The translations under genes and the position numbers were made by a program. Below are positions 45,644 to 57,107 of a DNA stretch of 64,000 bases, piece after piece (within the stretch, counting starts at the first letter, position 1; every line of letters starts with the position of its first letter). Origin of the DNA: Haliclona indistincta (lineage: Eukaryota; Porifera; Demospongiae; Haplosclerida; Chalinidae). The stretch spans positions 4,516,547 through 4,580,546 of the forward strand of contig OZ024791.1 of assembly GCA_964017065.1 (NCBI GenBank), in the 5' to 3' direction. The notes under the pieces were generated by a model. The model saw nothing but the letters and a program-made list of their open reading frames with translations, searched no databases and was not told the DNA's origin.

Positions 45644-46426
45644 ATGCATAGCAGAGTAGACAGCCAAGCACAGTTGATTGCTAATCCAAGCTCTCACAAA
45701 CTGTTGCCCACGCCAGTCACAGTTTCTGGTATCTCGTTCGTATCGACATTCTGGATCGCCGTTACTTTCCTCTGCACGGCCGGTTTAATCATTGCCGCTG
45801 GTTTTCCTTACTGGTCGGGCGTAGACACCCCGCGAAACAACATAGGAGTGAGTGAAGCTAGAATAGGACTGTTCTACTACTGCTACACACCGAGCTCGTC
45901 ATCACGAGTCGCTTCCAGCGAGGAATGCAGCCTTTACGTCCCACCCTCAATGCCTCACAATGACACAAGACTGAGCCAGGTGTTACTGAACGATGTTGCT
46001 TTCTTGTTCGCTAGCAGTGTGGTGTACGGGATAGGAACTGTCCTGCTGTTGATCTCGCTATTGATCGGAGCAGTTGCTTACTGCAAGCCGAGAGTGAAGG
46101 GTCAGTCTGTCTTTCTGGTTGGCTTCACAATACAACTATTCGCTTGTGAGTAATTCAACTCAAAATCATATATTACTATTAATTCATCCCTTGCCCTAGG
46201 TATGTTCCTTATTGTAGCACTGATAATATTTCCACTGATGTTCAACTCCAACTTTGCCCATCAGTTCTGTGGTACAGCTTCAACCTATTACATGCGAGGA
46301 CGCTGTGACGTACAGTGGTGCACTATCCTAGCCATGGTGACCACTAGTATCAGTCTGTACCTGCCTGCCTTTGCTCTGTTTTCTATGAATATATCTGATG
46401 GACTGCGAGCATACAAGTGCTGCTAA
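45644..46426 (+). CDS. LHFPL: LHFPL-family tetraspan membrane protein
   Basis: Four-transmembrane protein of the LHFPL (lipoma HMGIC fusion partner-like) family; vertebrate members associate with mechanotransduction channels and GABA-A receptors at the plasma membrane. Two exons, to 46145 and 46200-46426, 242 residues from the ATG at 45644. Seen: TM1 in the FWIAVTFLCTAGLIIAAGF stretch, the PYWSGVDTP motif after TM1 (family: PYWIGDGVDTP), IGLFYYC, TM2 and TM3 (GTVLLLISLLIG; FLIVALIIFPL), then extracellular FCGT...GRCDVQWCTILA matching the CGxxxxxYxxGxCxVxW pattern, and TM4. Closest to LHFPL3/4/5 by these motifs. It converges on CZIB, with 93 bp between stop codons. Confidence 0.8.
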
Positions 46427-46519
46427 TATGCTGCTAATAGTGGTAGAACACAAACACATGTAAAAATATGTATTTACGGATAATATTATTTTTTGAAGCA
46501 AATCTACAAGTTGTACGGG

Positions 46520-47335
46520 TCATAGTTTGATAAATCGATGAGATAGTTCAAAGATGGAGACTGGTTCGTTTTTATTCTCGTCATAGTCCGTCCACTCCTA
46601 CAGAATATCAATGGAGAGAGTGAAAGGCAACACCACCAACCTTTGTCGACAGGTCAATGTCAGAGAATGGTGTCCCACTTTCTGCACCCTCGGCAACAAA
46701 TCCAACCTTTAGTCGTCAAGTAATTTTTGTGCTTTAGAAAACATTTTACTCACTCTGGGCTCAAAGTCTACTGGCTCCACACCACGGCAATCAAATGCAA
46801 CAATAGTTTTAAACTGCCCACTGTCTTCCAACTGTGATGATAAACTATAGTAGCAGTTGTATGCAGCTTGTTGCTTACATTGTATGAACCAATGCGGTCT
46901 TCAATTATATCTAGTGAGAGACTGAGCATTACAATGGATCAATGGATTGCTTACTACACTCACCCAATGAGTTCTCTCTACTGCACATTTTACACTTGGT
47001 TACAAGTGAAGCTGACCCACGACCACCCTTGAGACTCTGGTGCTCCTAAAGTTACATTACTTGGTGATCAAGAGACGTATCAACACTAAACTGACCTCTA
47101 AAGTAACATATACCCACTTTTCAGTAACTTCTCCACAGTTAGCACAGCGTAGCTATACACAATGACACAGGTGAACGACCAAAAATAAGTATAACAGTGT
47201 CACCTTGAGGTACCATCTAAAGTCTACTCCTTCCGGACGAAGTTTCGTTACGTTTTCCAGAACGGCCTTCAGCTGTAAACCTATGCGCTAAAAGAAGCGG
47301 ATGGAATTATGAAACGTCGACTTGCTTACCACCAT
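46520..47335 (-). CDS. CZIB: CXXC-motif zinc-binding protein (UPF0587 / C1orf123)
   Basis: Small conserved eukaryotic zinc protein of poorly known function. Eight exons, 47335-47330, 47287-47204, 47152-47096, 47045-46964, 46910-46879, 46831-46754, 46706-46641, 46597-46520, give exactly 160 residues, the human length. The first exon codes only Met-Val. Zinc ligands are two CxxC pairs, CANC and CKMC. Other family marks are LRPEGVDFRWYLK, LKGGRGSASLV, ECRG-like FDCRGVEPVDFEP and EKDW-like EWTDYDE. The start codon lies only 50 bp from that of FAAP24 on the other strand. Confidence 0.95.
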
Positions 47336-47385
47336 GATTGATTCACAAATGGGGCGGGGTCGCTCAAATTTGCACAACTGCCGCA
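47336..47385. promoter_or_regulatory. 50-bp bidirectional promoter gap, CZIB / FAAP24
   Basis: The complete distance between opposed ATGs is 50 bp and includes a GGGGCGGGG box (47351-47359) that fits an Sp1/KLF-type GC box. Transcripts may begin within the neighbour's first intron. Confidence 0.6.
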
Positions 47386-48243
47386 ATGGACTGGAAGAAA
47401 AGAAAAAGAAAAGTGGAGGGTTTTCTATATATGAGGGAGACTCTGAAAGATTCGTTGCTTTTTACTGCTCTTAAAGGTACTACATCTTTTTAATTAAGGG
47501 GGATTGTCCTAATGATTCTTTACAGACATTGCGGCAGTTCAATTGTGTCTTGAAGACAATGATTGTGTTGATATTCGAGTGGGAAGACTGGTAATTCTGT
47601 GGATATCCAACTCTGATGTAGATGATCTCGATGGCAATTTACAGACCAGACTGATAAGCTTATCTAAGGTTGGCACGACATTCTAACACTGTCGATGTCA
47701 GCTAGTCCTGATTTAGCTCAGCAAAAGGACTTTAGTACTAGCTGAGGTTCCTCCTAACAGTGACCAAGGGGTCAGACTACAGTCGCAAGTGGTACTGACA
47801 CACCTGCTCAGACTGGTTCCTGTACCATCACACATTGCGGCTGCATCATTCATTGCTCGACTGGTTAGTAAGATTTTTACGTGTCAATCGTGTGAATGTG
47901 CATAGATGAAGCTGGATAAGACACCGGGACTCAGTCAAGTTCCACATCGTCACATACCTCCTGATCCTGCTCTTATAAAAGTGGTGCAGTCTTTTCCTCA
48001 AATTGGCAAAGTAAAGGCTCGATCATTACTGAACACATTCAACAGTTAGTAGCAATTAATCATGCAGTGAGAAATAAATTTATTTTTACTAACAGGTCTG
48101 CAAGAAATAGCCAATGCTTCACAAGAGGTTGGTTTAAAAACTCATATGCATTAATAGCATTTCATACACAGGATTTGAAGAAGATAATTGGGCGGGCTTC
48201 AGCAATTGCTGTATACCACTATCTCCATGATGAAAGCTCATGA
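47386..48243 (+). CDS. FAAP24: FAAP24, Fanconi anaemia core-complex associated protein
   Basis: Partner of FANCM that brings the Fanconi core complex to DNA. Six exons, 47386-47476, 47526-47668, 47717-47863, 47906-48044, 48096-48127, 48172-48243, 207 residues (human 215). The N-terminal half has the pseudo-nuclease ERCC4/XPF-like pattern (RTLVLAEVPPNS where VERK-type catalytic residues would sit, so inactive). The C-terminal tandem helix-hairpin-helix is clear: QSFPQIGKVKARSLL and FNSLQEIANASQEDLKKIIGRA. The very basic N-terminus MDWKKRKRKVEG may be a nuclear signal. The AATAAA at 48270-48275 lies 20 bp before the end of convergent TRIAP1. Confidence 0.88.
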
Positions 48244-48294
48244 TTGCCATTCACACGTACAACAGAAAAAATAAAATATAACTTGATATCTATG

Positions 48295-48577
48295 TTAAGG
48301 TGGTTTCTTCTCTTTATCAGTGCCAAGCAAATCTTCATTCAGTTCCAAACCTTTCAAATTCTTTGATTGAAATGTTTTCTGATGAAACATAAAACGATAA
48401 TAAATTTTATTTTGGCTCCCAACATACAGTTAGACATTGCTGGTAGGTATTGAACAGCTCTCCGCATACAGCATCGTGATCAGAGTGTCCCTTTAGAAAG
48501 CGATCTCTGAACCACGTATTGAAACAGGAGTCATAAGCAGTCTTATCTTTGGTACATGCTGGATCAATGCTCTCCAT
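48295..48577 (-). CDS. TRIAP1: TRIAP1 / Mdm35 twin CX9C protein
   Basis: Intermembrane-space mitochondrial protein that binds PRELI-family proteins to carry phosphatidic acid; p53-regulated in vertebrates. Two exons, 48577-48428 and 48378-48295, 77 residues (human 76). Cysteines sit as CTKDKTAYDSC and CGELFNTYQQC, both CX9C; the family's FNTWFRDRFLKG segment lies between them. The last exon is a short charged tail. Its stop codon is 51 bp from FAAP24's stop on the other strand. Confidence 0.93.
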
Positions 48578-48932
48578 AGCCGATAAAATTAATAATTATT
48601 GTTATTAATGCCCACCCATTAGGTGGAGTTGGAGGGTGGAGCACTAAAATATCCGGTTTTGTCATAGGCTCCTGACAGAGGCTCTGACGCTGACGAATCA
48701 GATTGCAGGTCTCGCCTTACAAAACGCAACTGCAAGAAACCATTTCAGAGTTTGGTGTGGACAAAAAATTAATTCTTAACCTACAGCTAGACTACACGTT
48801 ACAGAGGTAAGCCAGTCCTGTACAATAATGCTCTAGTCTAGATGCTTGTGTATTGATATTTTGACGTTGAAATTTAGTGGTTGAAAAGTGGGTGTAATAA
48901 TTATATATCCTTTTCTTTAGTGAGTTGACATC
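48578..48932. promoter_or_regulatory. TRIAP1 / LC8 divergent intergenic region
   Basis: 355 bp holding both promoters; the AG of TTTCTTTAG at 48915-48920 suggests the LC8 start codon exon is preceded by a 5'-UTR intron. Nothing coding is seen. Confidence 0.4.
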
Positions 48933-49202
48933 ATGAGTGATCGCAAGGCAGTCATCAAAAATGCAGACATGTCCGAAGACGTACAGCAAGATGCTGTTGA
49001 GGTAGCCACTCAGGCAATGGAGAAATTCAACATCGAAAAAGACATTGCTGCCTACATCAAGAAGGAGTTTGACAAGAAATACAACCCTACTTGGCACTGC
49101 ATTGTGGGAAGAAACTTTGGGTCATATGTGACTCATGAGACAAAGCATTTCATCTACTTCTACCTTGGACAGGTCGCTGTACTACTGTTCAAGTCTGGAT
49201 AA
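48933..49202 (+). CDS. DYNLL: LC8 dynein light chain
   Basis: 89-residue dimeric hub protein of cytoplasmic dynein and many other complexes. Single coding exon; the length equals the canonical LC8. Sequence is nearly invariant across animals: [63 protein letters not shown]. The start is unambiguous. Confidence 0.98.
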   Translation: MSDRKAVIKNADMSEDVQQDAVEVATQAMEKFNIEKDIAAYIKKEFDKKYNPTWHCIVGRNFGSYVTHETKHFIYFYLGQVAVLLFKSG

Positions 49203-49398
49203 AGCTGTTCTCTTTACACTCTTCCTGTTACTCATACACACTAAACTGAACTCCTGATGACTGACTAAATGGTGCATAATAGATTAGTTCACTGTAAAGA
49301 TGTAAATCTATGGTTCACTGCAAAAATAAGTATTAATAATATATACATGATTGCTAATGAAAGGAGCAAGTGCGTGGTCTCGTGGACAGGAATTTGTG

Positions 49399-50984
49399 AT
49401 GGCCACGTTGTGCGAGGAACCTGAACCAACCCAGTACCCTCTGGTCGTGGACTACTGTGGTGGTGAGTAGCGTTATCGATCTCTTGTTTCTTATTTTCTT
49501 TCGTCGTCCTAGTGTGTGGAATGCCTCCTGAGGTAAGCCTATATAAATGGGCGGTCCCTATGTTCTGGCTTGTTTTCCCGTTAGTACTGCGAGTATAGTG
49601 TTGATCCTCCTAAATGCTACGCGTGGATGCAAGTGCACCTACCTTCTTACTATGCTAGGATTGTTGACAAGAGTAAGACTTAGATGATCACTACAATTAT
49701 TCATAAAACAAACAAGCACAAAAATTAATAATGACACTTTAGTTTAGTGACATCGCTAGCTGAGTAGGTGTCATCATTTCTCTTTCACTCTCACACCAGC
49801 TGCCGATCAATTAGAACAGCTCAGTACAGGAGCGAAGAAGCAGTCTCGTGGTGGGAAGGCTTTGAAGAAAGCCAAAAAGAAGGTGCGAATACACTTGATA
49901 TTAAATTTTAATGACTGTGGTCTCTCAATATCAGGAGTTAGCGAGATCAATAAAGGTGTCTGTTGAACAGCGTAGCAAGAGAAAGTGTGTCACTGTTATC
50001 ATCGGTCTCAGAACCTGTGGTAAGATTGGGTAGAAACTGCCGCGGATACCTAATTACAGCAGTTTTATTACTTCTTCCACGCGAAAAGTTATACCATCCA
50101 AATAATTATGGTACGAATTACGCTTTACACTTTTTCACTCATGCAAGAAGTAATAAAATGTACATGCAATGACTGGAATGCTCAGTTGACACACTTTGTG
50201 GTCAGAACTTTTTGTCTTCTTGCTTGTAGGCTAGCACTAATACAAGTAGCTGCAAACCATCTTATACATGTACATGCAATCTTTGAGATAGCTGTGACCA
50301 TTGCAATGTGATGCAGTGCATTGTCAAATTGTATTGCAACGCAATGGACGCAAAATAGAAATAATTTCTGTTAAGAAATAGTTTGCACTATGTTGTGTTG
50401 CATTGACACAAGCCACCGCCCCCTTAGTGGCTAATTGGTTTGACCTTACCGTAATGCAAAACCGACGTTATGACCTATGCAAACACGTTGTCGGTGGCAG
50501 AAAAAGCAAGATTCCAGCTAAAATTATAAGTTTTATACCACAGTGAAGATCTTGTCAGTTGGAAAAAAGAATCGCTTCTAGGCCGTCCCCAAAAAGTTGG
50601 TACAGCCGACTGCACAACACAAATGCACCATCTTGGCCCAGAAAATGGCGTCTACGTGGGTGGCATGATCAATTCAATATGGCATTGCGGTCACCAATTA
50701 GCCACTAATGGGTCTGTAAACTATTGTCTTACTACAGATATCGATCTGAAGGTTGCTACTAAAGCATTCTCCTCACATTTCTCATGTGGTAGTTCAGTAA
50801 CAGGTGACGATGAGGTAGTAATACAAGGTGACGTGTGTGACAATCTCATTGACTTCATACCAAGACATTGGCCCGAGGTGAGAGAATTCTGCTTTAGAAC
50901 AAGTGTGAATCACTGTTTAATACTTGTGCTTAGGTGGAGGAGGAATGCATCGAGCGTGTTGTCACCAAAAAGAGCAAGAAATGA
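49399..50984 (+). CDS. DENR: Density-regulated protein DENR
   Basis: Translation factor that with MCT-1 promotes reinitiation and recycles 40S subunits. Seven exons, 49399-49462, 49513-49532, 49585-49672, 49800-49882, 49935-50019, 50738-50877, 50934-50984, 176 residues (human 198). The N-terminus has the cysteine motif YCGVCGMPPEYCEY, a lysine-rich linker, then a SUI1/eIF1-like domain: DLKVATKAFSSHFSCGSSVT, DEVVIQGDV, IDFIPRHWPEV. The 718-bp intron 5 contains a TA-flanked MITE. Its stop codon is 41 bp from that of C1QBP. Confidence 0.95.
50427..50705. mobile_element. Tc1/mariner-like MITE in DENR intron 5
   Basis: A 279-bp element with terminal inverted repeats GTGGCTAATTGGT...ACCAATTAGCCAC, flanked by TA on both sides (50425-50426, 50706-50707). 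TIRs continue imperfectly for about ten more bases (TTGACC/GACC). No coding capacity. Confidence 0.75.
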
Positions 50985-51025
50985 CGTGTATATCAACAAC
51001 TTAACAATATCTTGTGATACATTAA

Positions 51026-52062
51026 TTATTTGACCAAGAATTTCTGGAGGTTACCAAGGAAATTGTTCACGTAATTATGGTGCTCAAAGCTCTGGTAGAA
51101 CTCGATAATCTCTGATGAGAATTTCTGATTGATTCCTCTTTGCTCCAGATAATCCTTTAGTGATTCTAGCAGCTCCTACAAAATATCACACACATTGTAA
51201 TAAGAGAATAGGTGTTAAATATGTGTTCTGACCTCACTGAGGAACTGTGTGTCAGCAGTATAAGAGTTATCATTGCCTTCAGTTGGTAGTACACATATCG
51301 AGTCTATACGGAGGTTGTCCCATTCATTTCCTTGCTCATTGTAAGATCCTTCTTCATCAAATGAGCACTCTAACTCAATACTACTTCCCTGCAATTAGGA
51401 GAATACAAAATTTGAGAACTATGGCCTTCTATGGCTAATGTGACACTGTCACAAAACTAATGATGCAATTCAAGTAGTGTATTACAGTGTGAGCACTCAC
51501 TGGTGGTTTAGTGACTGTGACCGTGAAGGCTGGGACAAAGAACGGCTGAGAAGCAACAACAAACTGTTATACAGAATTCAAACATATTAACTTAGCTCAC
51601 CCCATCTTCATCTTCCTCGTCATTACTCGCCACCTCCACAGCATGGTTAGCATCTACTTCAACCTTAATACTGAAGAAAGAGAAGTTATTGTCATTGCTT
51701 GATTTGAACATACATTTCATTTTTGTGTTGTCTTGTTAGAACAGCTTGTGAACCAATGTACGAGATTTCAAACCCGCTGACGATGGGTACCTCGTCCAAT
51801 GTAGATCGCTCCAGTTTCAACTCCTTTTTCAAACAGTCTTCGAGATGGCTAGGATTAGAGTAGCTCCTAATAGCAGCTTGACAGAGACCAGGAGAACTGT
51901 TCCAACTCCTCGCAACTAAAATAAAAATAATAAGCTTACACTGTGTATTAAATCAGAGTATAACTTGCCATTTCTAGCACCGGGAACTAGTCTGGGAGTT
52001 AGTTTAGCTGCATTGAAGCATATGCCACGAGCCAGTAGTAAAGACACGCGTACAGCAGCCAT
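51026..52062 (-). CDS. C1QBP: C1QBP / p32 / MAM33 mitochondrial matrix acidic protein
   Basis: Doughnut-shaped trimeric acidic protein of the mitochondrial matrix supporting mitoribosome function. Six exons, 52062-51969, 51915-51714, 51670-51601, 51545-51501, 51388-51233, 51175-51026, 238 residues. N-terminal targeting sequence MAAVRVSLLLARGICFNAAK fits mitochondrial import. Core features: FEISYIGSQAVLTR, IKVEVDAN, acidic run NDEEDEDG, FFVPAFTVTVTK, LECSFDEEG, C-terminal helix LKDYLEQRGINQKF...SFEHHNYVNNF. Intron 1 uses a GC donor (G|GCAAGT at 51969-51963) rather than GT. Confidence 0.9.
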
Positions 52063-52333
52063 AGCACCACGTGGTTCTAAATTTTGTGTGCACCCAAATC
52101 AAAATTTAAACTCACGTGAGCCCCATTTCCGTGTGATAGAGAGCCAGAGAGAGTGAGCCTTGTTTAGTTATCACTTTAGGTGTCTAACGCTTACGTGTAT
52201 CTCACCTCTTCCTGCTTTCTCTCTTTCCCCCACGCGCTGTGTGGTTTGCGCCTCCGTGCAGTAAGCTAGCTTTGTGGACACAGCTTTTATAAACCGCTCT
52301 CAAGGATCGTTTGGCGCCATATTGGTGTGTACG
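52063..52333. promoter_or_regulatory. Bidirectional promoter gap, C1QBP / PP1
   Basis: 271 bp between opposed start codons; it contains a CACGTGG E-box-like string near 52067 and a pyrimidine-rich stretch at 52200-52230. Confidence 0.4.
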
Positions 52334-54587
<2,254 letters not shown>

Positions 54588-54714
54588 TGTCTACTGCCCA
54601 TTATTGCTAACACTCTTCTCTTAATGTGACGCAAGACCTTTCTTGTTGTAAACAGATTTGCACTTCGTTTGGTGTGTATTAACTAATTCATTATTTTACT
54701 ATTTCTTTTTGTTC

Positions 54715-54720
54715 AATAAA
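54715..54720 (+). terminator. Polyadenylation signal of PP1
   Basis: AATAAA about 130 bases after the PP1 stop, followed by another at 54737-54742. The convergent protease gene ends at 54860, so the 3' UTRs are nearly abutting. Confidence 0.6.
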
Positions 54721-54859
54721 TGCTATTTCTTTTTGTCAATAAAAATGATTTTCTTATCATTTCATTCAAAAATGAGTAAACAAATTGTGATATAACTTAT
54801 AATGCGTTCAATAGCAGCAGATACAAACTGAAAGTGATATTATGGTTTGATATGACAAA

Positions 54860-56990
54860 TCAAGTAAACAAAATACAAATAAACAATGAAATGATGATAT
54901 AGAGATACAACTGGCGGATTGGATATCGGCTGAGGCTACAGGAAGGAGTGGGAGAAGGTAGTAGTAGTGATGGCAGCGGCTCTGTGGTTGATGGCGGCGG
55001 TTCAGTAGTGGGACATACAGTTGAAGTCAGCTTGTTAGGTATTGCTGAAGGATACAGAGAACAAGAGCTCCAGTTATTTGTATACTGAACATGACATTAC
55101 ACTCACAGTATCTGTTGAGGACTATCATTTTCTCATGTATCCAGCTGTAAGGAAACAATGATGATGTGAGTCAATGGCAGCACTTTCATTACCTTAAAAC
55201 TGCGAGTACATTGACATACAGCGTCCCATTAGCACATGCTCTTCCTCCATGCACGATGCCTTGAACTACCCATCTGCCATTATGATCACACATCAATGGA
55301 CCACCACTATCACCATAGCATGCGTCATCAACTCCGACAGTGCACATCAATCGGTCAGTGTAGAGCTCCTCAAAGTGACGTTTACAGTATTCTGGCGATT
55401 TAACATTCACTGTACCATCTACTAGGACACGAGAAGGGATGAAGTTAGCATCGAAGCCCCATCCTAACACATGGCAAGGGGTCCCTGGAGGAGGTAGATT
55501 CTCCTGAACAGTTGGTAGACAAGCTGGGCTCACTGACTTGCTCAGTCTCACCGGCCGGGAAAGACGCAAAAGAGCCACGTCATGATCAGGATGAAAATAG
55601 AATTGTTGATGAGTGTGAATTGATGCAGGAGTAAAGAGCTGACACATGCCAAGGTCATCATCAACGTCGTAGAGACCCACTCTCACTTGCATAGTCCATG
55701 GGTGCCTAATAACATGTACGACACAGTGAGCTGCAGTGAGCACCCACATCGGATGTATGAACACTGCTCCACAGAATGTCTTGCGTCCATTTCTATCTAA
55801 ACTGTCCAAGCGAGCCTGGGAAAAACATAACTTTATCAAACACAACGGAATAACAAAATTTGGCTGTTATTGATACTTTTATACTTCCTAGCCAAAGTAG
55901 AATGCATTGTATCATTATGATGGCTCATTTGAAGTTTCAACCATCATCATAAGGTGACAGTCACCTGCTTGAGCTAATTCCGTAGCAACAAAAGAACAGA
56001 GCTATGCATACTATCACTTGATGCACCATAGCTAGTTATTTTCCCAAAGTAAGCAAGCAGCACACACAGTACGCCACTATACCATGTATTGTGCTCACTG
56101 CACCTACATCCATGGAAGCGTGCGGGCAGAATACGACAACAACAATGATATTCATCATTCTAATGACTTCCGTCTGGTAACAGCGGGTGAAATTAATTTT
56201 TAGCCAGCTGATCATTTTTTTACCATCCAAGGCCATGTTTGAGGATTAGATACTGGCTTTCCACCTATCACCCTCTTTGATCTGCTGCTCTGATGGCCAA
56301 CTCTCAATCCACAGAACTCAGTCACAGGTAATACCTTGACTTGAATTTGAATCCTAAGTGTTCCAAATGAGTTGGTTGCACTAAACCTATAAAGCATTGA
56401 ATACAGAACACAGTGCTTGACTAGATTACCAGTAGAATCCACTGTCACTAGTGGTGGTATGTCTGATTGTTAGTGTGTTATTAGTCACTGTATGCCGCCT
56501 TCCATTATGTACTATGTTATCATCCAGACGCCATGAGGTCACAGGAGGAGGGTCTCCATGAGCTTGGCAGAACAGTCTAAGGGTATGACCCTCTACAACA
56601 CGAACACACCGTGAAGGCACGTCAAAATAAGGAGGTGAACCCTCTGAAATTGATGACAACAATGCTTTATAAAACACCTCCTGTGCATCTATAAGTGACA
56701 GAACTCACTAAGGAATCTAGGGTGAAGAGTGGGTACACTTCTTCTGGAGACAGTATGGTTGCTGAAATCCCATGGACATGTTGGGTTGACAGGAATGAAA
56801 GGATATCGAGCGTCTGAAGTATAGAAAACGTCAAACTAATAGTTACAGGCTACAACAAGCTGCTGCAGCACTTACTGTTACAACTAGTTAGTATTAGAAG
56901 TAATCCAACGAAAAACTCAATTTTACTGCATAAGTAATAAAGTACACAAGATAATTCGTAACAGTGCAATTCTTACAAGCAGGAAGACAT
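54860..56990 (-). CDS. Ig-domain trypsin-like serine protease with furin-type activation site and C-terminal membrane tail
   Basis: Eight exons, 56990-56977, 56925-56876, 56813-56709, 56643-56430, 56380-56224, 55815-55193, 55144-55107, 55044-54860, 461 residues in phase. A signal peptide (FFVGLLLILTSC) is followed by an Ig domain (VEGHTLRLFCQAHGDPPP, LTIRHTTTSDSGFYC), then RSKR-VIGG, which fits proprotein-convertase zymogen cleavage. Catalytic triad: His in TAAHC, Asp in DHDVALLRL, Ser in YGDSGGP; the Asp six before the Ser predicts cleavage after Arg/Lys. The C-terminus has a Pro/Thr stalk and a hydrophobic end (YLYIIISLFICILFT) that may be a membrane anchor or GPI signal. Acceptor 56380 rather than 56386 was chosen because it restores the Ig cysteine. 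Confidence 0.8.
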
Positions 56991-57107
56991 ATGGCGCCGC
57001 CAGAGTCGAGACAGAGACAAGAAATTTCGTGAACTTCCACGTGTTCGGGCTTGATGACGTCACATGTTCATCGCTGGTATTAGTAATAACACGTGTGCAG
57101 TTTGGAA
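56991..57107. promoter_or_regulatory. Bidirectional promoter gap, protease / HEATR6
   Basis: 117 bp between opposed ATGs, containing TGACGTCA (57054-57061), a perfect CRE/ATF site. Confidence 0.6.
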
